Translations under genes and position numbers: made by a program
Notes under the pieces: generated by a model
Told to the model about the DNA's origin: nothing
Seen by the model: only the letters and a program-made list of their open reading frames with translations
Database searches by the model: none
Shown: positions 1-6,539 of the stretch, piece by piece
Layout of the letters: each line of letters begins with the position of its first letter
Position numbering within the stretch: position 1 is the stretch's first letter
Source of the DNA: Phycisphaerae bacterium
Lineage (GTDB): Bacteria; Planctomycetota; Phycisphaerae; UBA1845
Direction: 5' to 3'
Length of the DNA: 9,441 nt
NCBI GenBank assembly: GCA_021604825.1
Contig: BQJS01000184.1
Span: forward strand, 1-9,441

Positions 1-966
1 GTCGCTTATCGCAAGCCCACCGACGCTGGCGAACTGACGGTCAACTTCGCCTTGGGATACGATCAATCGCGCAGTTCCAGTGGTTCCGGTCGGCGCATCG
101 TGCGCGACGAAGCCCACGCCCTCGACGACGTCCGGCCCGTCGTACTTCGGCAAGGTCCGGTCGATTTGGGCAGCGTGTTGATTCACAATCTCACGCGTTC
201 GCGATTGTACGTCCTGGGCAGCGACTATCAGCTCGTATTGATCGGTGGGCGCGTGCTGATTCGCCGCATCCAGAATGGCCGCATCGCCCAAGGCGAAGTC
301 GTGTATGTCGACTACAGCTATCGCATCTCGACCAGCGCCAAGATCGACACCTACCGCGCCGACCTGCTCATCGAGCACCCGTTCAAATCAGGAATCACGC
401 CCTACTATTACTTTGAAAGTCGCACGCAAGACGCCAATGGCAGCGACGATATACCCTTGCTCCGCGACAACATGCACCGCCATCGCATCGGTGTGCGGTA
501 TGAAAAAGATCGCTGGGGCATGGGAACGGAATTCGAAATATTCGACGACACGATTGAACCCTATGACTCGTTGCACCTGACGGGCCGATGGAATGCCATT
601 CGAAGTGCGGATCACACGCTCGATTTCAACGGCGAGCTTTCTTACTACCGTTTTGAAGGCGGAATCGACAAGCGGCAGGTCTGGTGGTTGGACTTGAGCG
701 TGACCGATCGCTGGCAGTTGAACCCGTACACCTCGCTAAACACGTCGGCGACGTATCATCGAGAGGACGATTCGATCGACGGCATCACCGACGGCGTGGA
801 TGTTGAAGTCGCCCTGGCCTACACCCGCAACTATATGTCACTCGAATTGGTGATGGAGTACGATCTTCTCGAGATTGACCGCAGCATGGACGAAGGGCTG
901 GGTGTTTTCGTTCGTGTGCGCCGCGATCTGGGACATCTGTTTTCAAATCGTCGGAGGCTGCGATGA
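1..966 (+). CDS. Outer-membrane beta-barrel-like protein, C-terminal part (5' truncated)
   Basis: The frame is already open at base 1 and runs to TGA at 964-966. The start therefore lies upstream of the window; the TTG at 52 is only an internal codon. About 321 residues are visible, with no cysteine-heme motif. The first part has a compact beta-rich section around window residues 55-100, with the short motifs YVLGSDYQL and GEVVYVDYSY. After that come many 8-12 residue stretches alternating polar and hydrophobic/aromatic residues (for example HRIGVRYEKDRWGMGTEFEIF, LDFNGELSYYRFEG, VALAYTRNYMSLELVMEYDL), separated by short charged turns. This is what transmembrane beta-strands of an outer-membrane barrel look like. 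The C-terminus ends in a basic tail rather than the usual terminal aromatic; the nearest is Phe eight residues from the end. It overlaps the next gene by four bases (ATGA). In a cytochrome cluster it could be the barrel of a porin-cytochrome conduit, but no family was recognised and that role is inference. Confidence 0.6.
   Translation, partial: VAYRKPTDAGELTVNFALGYDQSRSSSGSGRRIVRDEAHALDDVRPVVLRQGPVDLGSVLIHNLTRSRLYVLGSDYQLVLIGGRVLIRRIQNGRIAQGEVVYVDYSYRISTSAKIDTYRADLLIEHPFKSGITPYYYFESRTQDANGSDDIPLLRDNMHRHRIGVRYEKDRWGMGTEFEIFDDTIEPYDSLHLTGRWNAIRSADHTLDFNGELSYYRFEGGIDKRQVWWLDLSVTDRWQLNPYTSLNTSATYHREDDSIDGITDGVDVEVALAYTRNYMSLELVMEYDLLEIDRSMDEGLGVFVRVRRDLGHLFSNRRRLR
953..957 (+). promoter_or_regulatory. 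Shine-Dalgarno site for the first NHL lipoprotein gene
   Basis: GGAGG lies five bases before the ATG at 963, inside the last codons of the barrel gene. It is the cleanest ribosome binding site in the window and supports the ATG at 963 as the start. Confidence 0.7.
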
Positions 967-2000
967 CTCAGGTTCGCAGAACATCAAAACTCGCGCTTTG
1001 CTGCACGGCACTCATGGCGATTCCATTTGTCGGCGCGTGTTCGCAGCAGACGCTGGATCCGTTGGCCGGCAGCGTGACAGGGGCTGCTTGGCCCAAGCGA
1101 CCCGCACAGTCGCGCGTGCGCTACATCGGTGTGTTGACCGGGGCGGATGACTTCGGGCATGACGCCTCAAAATCATTCTTGAGCGAACTCATTCATGGCC
1201 CCACGCCTCCCATTAAAATGGTGACACCGATAGGTGTCTGCGTCAGCGCTAATGGTTCAAAGGTCGCGGTGGCGGACGTCAACGACCACTGTGTCCACGT
1301 GTTTGATCTGGCTGCGAAGAAGCATCGCCGATTGGATCGTTGGTCCGAAAGCGGAAAGTTGGAATCGCCGGTGGCGGTGGCGTGGGTTGGCGATGACCTA
1401 TGGGTTGCCGACAGCAAACTCGGTGCGATCGCGATCATCAAGTTGGCTGGTGGCGGTCGTGTCGTCGGCAAGGAATTGCTGAAGCGCCCGGCATCGCTGG
1501 CGTATTGCGCCTCAAACCAATTGTGTTACGTCGTGGATTCAGCCGCCCACAAAGTCGTCGCGTTTGATCGAGGCGGTCGCGTCACCCGCGAATTCGGTTC
1601 TCAGGGCGCAGGCAAAGGCCAATTCAACTATCCTTCACACATCGCGGTGGATTCAGGCGATACGTTGGCCGTCGCCGACTCGCTTAATTTTCGTGTGCAG
1701 AAATTTTCGCTCGATGGCACACCACAAGGCGTGTTCGGTCGAAAGGGAGATGCAGCTGGCGACCTTGCACTGCCCAAGGGTGTCGCGTTCGACGCGGCGG
1801 GTAACATCTGGGTGGCGGACGCGCATTTTGAAAATATGCAGGCGTTTAACAAACAAGGTGAATTGCTCATGGCGTTTGGCCAGGAAGGCAAAAACGTCGG
1901 CGAGTTTTGGTTGCCGGCGGGCGTGTTCATCGATCAAATGCAAAGACTCTGGGTGGCGGATAGTTACAATCGACGGGTGCAGGTGTTTCAATTGCTGTGA
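963..2000 (+). CDS. NHL-repeat six-bladed beta-propeller lipoprotein
   Basis: A 345-residue predicted lipoprotein. The N-terminus has basic residues (R5, R6, K9), a hydrophobic stretch, and a lipobox-like VGAC with Cys26 followed by Ser, which favours outer-membrane sorting if Lol rules apply. From about residue 89 to the end there are six NHL-type repeats, starting near residues 89, 136, 176, 224, 271 and 318. Each has the pattern P-x-G/A-[VI]-x-[VF]-D...[LI]-x-V-A-D-S...V-x-x-F; the clearest blades contain LWVADS, LAVADS, IWVADA and LWVADS. Six blades reaching the C-terminus fit one closed propeller, with no enzymatic domain attached. NHL propellers are usually protein- or ligand-binding platforms. 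Lying immediately before two multiheme cytochrome genes and after a barrel gene, it is inferred to be a docking or assembly subunit of an envelope cytochrome complex. It is related in layout to the second NHL lipoprotein at 4499-5656. The start is supported by GGAGG at 953-957. Confidence 0.88.
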   Translation: MTQVRRTSKLALCCTALMAIPFVGACSQQTLDPLAGSVTGAAWPKRPAQSRVRYIGVLTGADDFGHDASKSFLSELIHGPTPPIKMVTPIGVCVSANGSKVAVADVNDHCVHVFDLAAKKHRRLDRWSESGKLESPVAVAWVGDDLWVADSKLGAIAIIKLAGGGRVVGKELLKRPASLAYCASNQLCYVVDSAAHKVVAFDRGGRVTREFGSQGAGKGQFNYPSHIAVDSGDTLAVADSLNFRVQKFSLDGTPQGVFGRKGDAAGDLALPKGVAFDAAGNIWVADAHFENMQAFNKQGELLMAFGQEGKNVGEFWLPAGVFIDQMQRLWVADSYNRRVQVFQLL

Positions 2001-3742
2001 TGAAAAAACGAATCGGCAACATTTTAATATTGGTGGTTTTGCTCTTGTGGTCGCCGCGTCTCTTTGCTCAGCGAAGCGTGGTGGGTTCGCCGCATGATCT
2101 AAGCGTCAGCGGACCGGGCGACGCCCATGCCCTCTTTGAAGAGCAGGTCTGCATTTTCTGCCACGCGCCACACAACGCGACCGGACAAACGCCGCTGTGG
2201 AATCGCGAGATGCCACCCGCGCATTACCGCATCTACCGCAGCAGCACCACCGACGCCCGCATCGACCAACCCAGCGGTCCGTCAAAGATGTGCTTGAGTT
2301 GTCACGACGGCGCGCTCGCACTCGGGCTCGTCGCCAGCCGGCCTGTCAATGAACCGATCGTGATGAGCCGTCGCACGATGCCGCCAGGACCAGCCGACCT
2401 CACGCAAGACCTGTCCGACGATCACCCCATTGGGTTTCGCTTCGATCGGGCACTATTTAACAAGGATGGTCAACTGAACAATCCCGACCTCGTCAGCAAA
2501 GAACTGCCGATGGGCGCCCACAACGAAGTGCATTGCACAACGTGCCACGATCCCCACGACAACAGCCTCGGCGACTTCCTGCGGATTCCGGATCGACGGT
2601 CGGCGATCTGTCTTTCGTGCCACGATCTAAACGGGTGGGAGTCGAGCAGTCACGCACTGAGCCCCAAGACGGTCAGCGGTCGAAGCGTTGATCCGCGCGA
2701 ACGTCTCCCCTACCACACCGTCGCCGACAACGCCTGTACAAACTGCCACAAGATTCACTCAGCCGCCAAGCCGGAGAGGTTGCTGCGCTTCCGGCGCGAG
2801 GAAGACAACTGCCTCAACTGTCATAACGGCAGCATCGCGGCGAAAAACATCGACAGCGAAATCCGAAAGCCCAGCGCCCATCCGGTTCAGCGATATATTG
2901 GCCGCCACGATCCGGACGAAGATCCGCGACTCGTTAAGCAACACGTGGAATGCGCCGATTGCCACAACCCGCACGCGAGTCAATCGCAGATCGTTAACCA
3001 GGTTGATCGCCCGAGCCTCGGCCAGGTTAGCGCGACGATGAAGTTTGTATCCGGCATCGATCGATCGGGGCGACCCATCGAAAACTCGCGATTTGAGTAT
3101 GAAGTCTGCTTCAAGTGTCATGCCGACAGCGGATCTCGAAACACCCGCCCGACGATTTCGCGCGACGTGACGGAAATCAACACGCGGATGCAGTTTCAAC
3201 CGAGCAACCCGTCGTATCATCCGATCATTGCACCGCGCAGCAACAATGACGTGGTCAGTTTGATATCACCGTGGCGGGTTGGTTCAGTGATGCGTTGCAC
3301 GGATTGCCACAACTCTGACACCTCGGGCCAAGGCTCGGCGATTGGCGTGAATGGTCCACACGGTTCGATCTACCGCCCGCTCCTTAAAGCGAATTATTCG
3401 ACGGGTGAGTTTGTCACCGAAAGCCCGCGGTCATTTGCGTTGTGCTACCAATGCCACGATCGATCCAGCATTTTGGGCGACGAAAGCTTCCCGCTGCACA
3501 ACCTGCACGTGTCACAGGGGCGGGCGTCTTGCTCGGCGTGCCACGATGCACACGGCATCAACCGCATGCGGGCGAGCAGTCGCAACCACAGCAACCTGAT
3601 TAACTTCGACCGCTCGATCGTTCAGCCGGCCAGCGGCGCGTTGGGTTCGCGAGTCGAATACGAAGATCTGGGACGATACAGCGGCAGTTGCACACTCGTG
3701 TGCCACGGCGTGACACACGTACGGTTTGAATACGGACGCTAA
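2000..3742 (+). CDS. Exported dodecaheme c-type cytochrome (doubled-CXXCH family)
   Basis: A 580-residue multiheme cytochrome. Eleven CXXCH motifs begin at Cys 51, 98, 179, 204, 246, 271, 318, 370, 433, 482 and 511. A twelfth, CX3CH, has Cys 564, Cys 568 and His 569, twelve residues from the C-terminus. The N-terminus (MKKRIGN, a Leu/Val-rich core, then LFAQ) is a Sec signal peptide probably cleaved after Ala-24. Sequence around the hemes (CLSCHDG, CTTCHDPH, CADCHNPH, CSACHDAHG, DHPIG) is typical of the doubled-CXXCH cytochromes common in metal-reducing and syntrophic bacteria. Extra histidines such as those in HDPH and HNPH can serve as distal ligands for neighbouring hemes, so mostly bis-His hemes are expected. 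Residues 27-210 resemble the whole mature 4-heme protein encoded next. The ATG at 2000 overlaps the previous stop by one base (TGATG); a GTG at 1997 is also in frame but less likely. Role inferred: periplasmic or cell-surface electron carrier in a conduit. Confidence 0.93.
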   Translation: MKKRIGNILILVVLLLWSPRLFAQRSVVGSPHDLSVSGPGDAHALFEEQVCIFCHAPHNATGQTPLWNREMPPAHYRIYRSSTTDARIDQPSGPSKMCLSCHDGALALGLVASRPVNEPIVMSRRTMPPGPADLTQDLSDDHPIGFRFDRALFNKDGQLNNPDLVSKELPMGAHNEVHCTTCHDPHDNSLGDFLRIPDRRSAICLSCHDLNGWESSSHALSPKTVSGRSVDPRERLPYHTVADNACTNCHKIHSAAKPERLLRFRREEDNCLNCHNGSIAAKNIDSEIRKPSAHPVQRYIGRHDPDEDPRLVKQHVECADCHNPHASQSQIVNQVDRPSLGQVSATMKFVSGIDRSGRPIENSRFEYEVCFKCHADSGSRNTRPTISRDVTEINTRMQFQPSNPSYHPIIAPRSNNDVVSLISPWRVGSVMRCTDCHNSDTSGQGSAIGVNGPHGSIYRPLLKANYSTGEFVTESPRSFALCYQCHDRSSILGDESFPLHNLHVSQGRASCSACHDAHGINRMRASSRNHSNLINFDRSIVQPASGALGSRVEYEDLGRYSGSCTLVCHGVTHVRFEYGR

Positions 3743-3744
3743 CC

Positions 3745-4464
3745 ATGAAGAGCCTTGCAATACTATCGATGTGCCTGGTCGCGTTTCTTGCGCTGGATCA
3801 AGACGAAACCAAGACCGCACCGGATTCAAAAGCCGTTTCTGAAACGACCGAGCCCGACGGTGCGCGCACGAAAGTAAACTACATGAAGGGTACGGTGGGC
3901 AGCGTTCACGACTTTTCCGATGAATCGAGGCGGCCTGGCGATGCTTGCTCGGCTTGCCACATTCCACATGTGCAGGCTGTCCGCACGCGACCGACTACTG
4001 AAAAGAACGCTGGCCAAGATGGCGAATCAACCAAACGCGATGCCATCGACCAGGACGTTGAGCCTGCCGTCGAGCTGTTTCGCATTCAAGGGCAGCGGCA
4101 AACATTCGTGCCCGACCGCTACACCCCCGGACCGACCAGCTTGATCTGCCTGGGGTGCCACGATGGGACGGTGGCATCGTCAACCATCGGTTCGGCCCAC
4201 GCGATGTTGGCCGGCGTTCGTGAAGGATTCTCGGTGCCCGAAGGATATGCATGGCGCGATCATCCGATCGGCGTCCCGTATCCAAGAAACAATCGCGATT
4301 ATCGGCCCGAGTCGTTCGTTACGGCTGAGGGAAAGGTGCGGCTGCCGGAAGGTCGGATGGAATGCATCTCATGTCACGATCCGCACAACAGCGCGGGGAT
4401 CGACAAGATGCTGGTGAAGTCGAATCGGAGAAGCGCGTTGTGTTTGACATGCCACGTGAAGTAG
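3745..4464 (+). CDS. Exported tetraheme c-type cytochrome (doubled-CXXCH family)
   Basis: A 239-residue protein with four CXXCH motifs at Cys 68, 135, 207 and 233; the last lies seven residues from the C-terminus. The N-terminus MKSLAILSMCLVAFLAL is a hydrophobic export signal, but the cleavage site is unclear: there is no AxA, and C10 sits in the middle of the core with Met before it, so it is not a good lipobox. It may remain membrane-anchored. A charged, low-complexity stretch at about residues 18-45 would act as a linker. The order of landmarks (VGSxHD, C-x-x-C-H-x-P-H, CLxCHDG, DHPIG, CxxCHDPH, RRSALCLxCH) matches residues 27-210 of the 12-heme protein just upstream, so the two are probably products of a domain duplication. 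The gap to the upstream gene is two bases. The stop codon lies inside an 18-bp tandem duplication at 4451-4486. Function inferred: periplasmic electron shuttle or a cap subunit of the larger cytochrome. Confidence 0.9.
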   Translation: MKSLAILSMCLVAFLALDQDETKTAPDSKAVSETTEPDGARTKVNYMKGTVGSVHDFSDESRRPGDACSACHIPHVQAVRTRPTTEKNAGQDGESTKRDAIDQDVEPAVELFRIQGQRQTFVPDRYTPGPTSLICLGCHDGTVASSTIGSAHAMLAGVREGFSVPEGYAWRDHPIGVPYPRNNRDYRPESFVTAEGKVRLPEGRMECISCHDPHNSAGIDKMLVKSNRRSALCLTCHVK

Positions 4465-4486
4465 ATCGGCCACGTGAAGTAGATCG
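4451..4486 (+). repeat. Perfect 18-bp tandem duplication across the tetraheme gene stop codon
   Basis: The unit GCCACGTGAAGTAGATCG occurs at 4451-4468 and again, identical, at 4469-4486. The first copy encodes the last four residues and stop (H-V-K-stop, with the second base of the final heme Cys codon onward). Because 18 is a multiple of three, the second copy puts another in-frame TAG at 4480-4482, giving two in-line stops. It accounts for most of the 34-base space between genes 4 and 5. It looks like a recent slippage duplication; there are only two copies and no sign of a mobile element. Confidence 0.95.
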
Positions 4487-4498
4487 GATGATTGCGTT

Positions 4499-5656
4499 TT
4501 GATCTCAGGCTTGGTGAACAAACTCGGATGCAGGCTGGTGGTGCTGTCCGGTATTGCGTGCGCGCTGATGTGCGGCGCGTGCTCGCCGTTATCGCGAACG
4601 CCCCAGTGGTTCGTTCCGCAGACGTTTGCCGCGCCGGGAGGCGCGCCGTCATTGACCGTCATGGGCGATCTCACGGAAGTCCTACCCAACTATCGCAAGT
4701 CATCAACGCTCGAAGATTTTCTATACGGGCCAGCCGACACACCGCCACCGATCCTTCGCAATGCTCAAGGCATGGTGCGGGTCGGCGATCATCTGCTCGT
4801 TTGCGATCAAGGGCGACCCGACATTGTGGCGATCGATCTTTTGACCGGTCGCGTTCGGTCGTGGATCGACGATCCATCCCGTCGCCCGCGCTGCCCTGTT
4901 GACATCACCGCTGACGAATCTGGCAACGTTTACGTTTCCGACACAACGCTAAAAGTCGTTCTCGCGTACACCACAGATGGGCGATACTTGAACCAGATCG
5001 CCCCGGGCAACGAGTTTCGACCTGGCGGTGTGCTGGCACACAATGGAACGCTTTACGTCGGCGACCTCGCTGGTCATTCCGTTCGCCGCTGGAACCTTGA
5101 CGAATCACGATGGGCAACCCCGATAGGACAAGTTGGCCAGAATCCAAAGATGATTGCACCCACGGGAATTGCTGTCACACAAGATGACACGTTGATCGTC
5201 GCGGACGCGGTGGCTGGGACTGTGTTCCGATTTGCGCAGGATGGCAGTTCGATGGCGCCGCTGGGGCGTCGTGGTCGTGGTGCGGGCGAATTTGTTCGAC
5301 CCAAGCAGGCCTGTGTGACACGCAGTGGTTTGATTTGCATCACCGATGCCGCACGACAATCCATCCTGGTGTTTGACCGCTCGGGCGCGTTTCTTGTCGA
5401 ATTGCACGAACGCGCCAAAGATTGGGGTGGATTAACGCTGCCGATGGGAATTTCAACTCTGGGTGACGGCGGGTTGTTCGACTTGAATCGCAATCCGAAT
5501 TTCTCGAAACACGCGGACGCGAACGATTGGCTGGTGGTGTCCGATTCGCTGGGCGCACCGCCATTGGTCCTGATTGGCGTCGACGACATGGTCGGTGGCG
5601 CAGTTGCACCTGGACCCGAAGACACAGAAACGAGGGATGCAGTTGGTGACGAATAA
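4499..5656 (+). CDS. Second NHL-repeat beta-propeller lipoprotein
   Basis: A 385-residue predicted lipoprotein if started at the TTG at 4499. A GTG at 4514 (380 residues) gives a tighter signal peptide, NKLGCR followed by a hydrophobic core, and may be the true start. Both lead to Cys28 (TTG numbering) in LMCGACS, a somewhat unusual lipobox with Cys at -3. Six NHL-like blades follow from about residue 88: landmarks LLVCDQ, VYVSDT, LYVGDL, LIVADA, ICITDA and LVVSDS, each near a P-x-G/D-[IV] element. The last blade carries an insertion rich in Asn and Asp (near NRNPNFSKHADAND), and an acidic tail follows. The layout, including a pre-propeller segment with FLYGPAxxPPP, parallels the first NHL lipoprotein (FLSELIHGPTPP), so they are likely paralogs. 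It lies directly before the 8-heme cytochrome gene and overlaps it. Role inferred: scaffold or docking partner for multiheme cytochromes; no catalytic residues are recognisable. Confidence 0.85.
   Translation: MISGLVNKLGCRLVVLSGIACALMCGACSPLSRTPQWFVPQTFAAPGGAPSLTVMGDLTEVLPNYRKSSTLEDFLYGPADTPPPILRNAQGMVRVGDHLLVCDQGRPDIVAIDLLTGRVRSWIDDPSRRPRCPVDITADESGNVYVSDTTLKVVLAYTTDGRYLNQIAPGNEFRPGGVLAHNGTLYVGDLAGHSVRRWNLDESRWATPIGQVGQNPKMIAPTGIAVTQDDTLIVADAVAGTVFRFAQDGSSMAPLGRRGRGAGEFVRPKQACVTRSGLICITDAARQSILVFDRSGAFLVELHERAKDWGGLTLPMGISTLGDGGLFDLNRNPNFSKHADANDWLVVSDSLGAPPLVLIGVDDMVGGAVAPGPEDTETRDAVGDE
5632..5636 (+). promoter_or_regulatory. GAGGG ribosome binding site before the octaheme gene
   Basis: GAGGG abuts the ATG at 5637, which is too close for normal initiation there. 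It is six bases from a TTG at 5643 and nine from a GTG at 5646, both in the same frame. This site therefore argues that the octaheme protein may start at 5646 or 5643 rather than 5637. It lies inside the end of the second NHL gene. Confidence 0.5.
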
Positions 5657-6539
5657 GACATTTCTGTCGAGTGCATCGCGGTCATTCGCCATCTTCGCTG
5701 GCATCGTCTTGCTGGTGGGCATCGCATACCCAATCGGGTTCCTGCAAGCCGACGAGCCAACGGTCACCAATCCGCACTGGACACCGAATGGATGTGCGCA
5801 GTGTCACGCGTCAGGCCAACCCAAGAAGGCCACCAATCATCGCGACATCACCGCCGGATGCCTGACTTGTCACGATGGCGAACGGGCCAGTTCCGAAAAG
5901 CATCCTGCCAACCGACCGTATGACATTCAAGCGATCCACAAGCCCGAAGGTTGGCCCGCCCCGGACAACGTGCTTGGTTGTCTGACATGCCACGATGTGT
6001 TGTTGGCGTGCAACAACACGCGGTCACGCCCATCGAAGAACCCCGCATTCCTCCGCGGCCAAATCACGGACGACCCCGTGGCGTTTTGCGCGAACTGTCA
6101 TATCGACAACAGCAGCCACAAGCGGCACAACCCCCACGACATGATTGATGAGGCTGGCGAAGTGCGCAGAGACGCGTGCTTATATTGTCACAACGAAAAA
6201 GTGTCGATGGATCGATCGGGTCGGCGGACACACCAATCGGCATTGATCGATGACGAAACGTCGATCTGCCTGGGATGTCACACGCGTCACGTGGATTTTT
6301 TTGAACCGGGCCATCAGGGTACAAAGATGGACAAGTCTATGCAGAAGCGGGTGACCGATTTGCCACTCACCAAGAAGCAGACGATCACGTGTTCAACTTG
6401 CCACAATCCCCACGGGGCGGGATGGTTCGCGCCAAACAGTACGCTGGCCCGCGGCGCGCAGGCCGATTTTGATCAATCCGACGCGATGAAAATGCGAGGG
6501 TATGGCAACAACATTTGCGGTGCATGTCATGAACAGTAA
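5637..6539 (+). CDS. Octaheme c-type cytochrome, exported or N-terminally anchored
   Basis: A 300-residue protein (from the ATG at 5637) with eight CXXCH motifs at Cys 53, 75, 115, 151, 181, 211, 252 and 294; the last is five residues from the C-terminus. The N-terminus has a basic/polar start and the hydrophobic segment FAIFAGIVLLVGIAYPIGFL followed by QADEP. That could be cleaved after LQA or stay as a single membrane anchor. Heme spacing is fairly even (about 22-42 residues), with many non-motif His available as distal ligands. The final pair, CSTCHNPHG ... NNICGACHEQ, is a typical doubled-CXXCH ending. There is no CXXCK motif and no sign of hydroxylamine oxidoreductase or octaheme tetrathionate reductase features, so an electron-transfer rather than catalytic role is favoured. 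It overlaps gene 5 at its 5' end and gene 7 by 11 bases, so translational coupling is likely. Its position before the membrane quinol-oxidoreductase-like gene suggests it takes electrons from that protein. The start could be GTG 5646 (see the ribosome binding site at 5632-5636). Confidence 0.9.
   Translation: MQLVTNKTFLSSASRSFAIFAGIVLLVGIAYPIGFLQADEPTVTNPHWTPNGCAQCHASGQPKKATNHRDITAGCLTCHDGERASSEKHPANRPYDIQAIHKPEGWPAPDNVLGCLTCHDVLLACNNTRSRPSKNPAFLRGQITDDPVAFCANCHIDNSSHKRHNPHDMIDEAGEVRRDACLYCHNEKVSMDRSGRRTHQSALIDDETSICLGCHTRHVDFFEPGHQGTKMDKSMQKRVTDLPLTKKQTITCSTCHNPHGAGWFAPNSTLARGAQADFDQSDAMKMRGYGNNICGACHEQ

Noticed and set aside
2759..3220. Minus-strand open frame (153 codons) opposite the 12-heme gene
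   Set aside because: No recognisable motif, and it lies antisense to CXXCH-encoding sequence whose plus-strand reading is certain.
3745..3804. 4-heme protein as a lipoprotein through Cys10
   Set aside because: The residue before the Cys is Met, and strongly hydrophobic sequence continues after it, so it does not fit a lipobox.
4451..4486. Attachment site, operator pair or CRISPR-like repeat
   Set aside because: Only two abutting copies with no spacer, no integrase or cas genes in view, and the first copy is coding sequence.
4465..4498. Transcription terminator or promoter in the only real intergenic gap
   Set aside because: No inverted repeat with a T-tract and no convincing -35/-10 pair; most of the gap is the second copy of the 18-bp duplication.
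5074..5760. Long minus-strand open frame (228 codons) opposite the second NHL gene
   Set aside because: Composition is Arg/Pro/Ser/Thr-rich without domains, and it lies wholly opposite well-supported plus-strand genes; it is a shadow of their codon bias.
6502..6528. Earlier ATG at 6502 as the start of the CbcL-like gene
   Set aside because: It would add nine residues before a good signal peptide and lengthen the overlap with the octaheme gene to 38 bases; the GAGGG before it is only one base away.
5637..6539. Octaheme protein as hydroxylamine oxidoreductase, tetrathionate reductase or nitrite reductase
   Set aside because: It has eight plain CXXCH motifs, no CXXCK, no recognisable catalytic-heme surroundings, and is shorter than those enzymes usually are.
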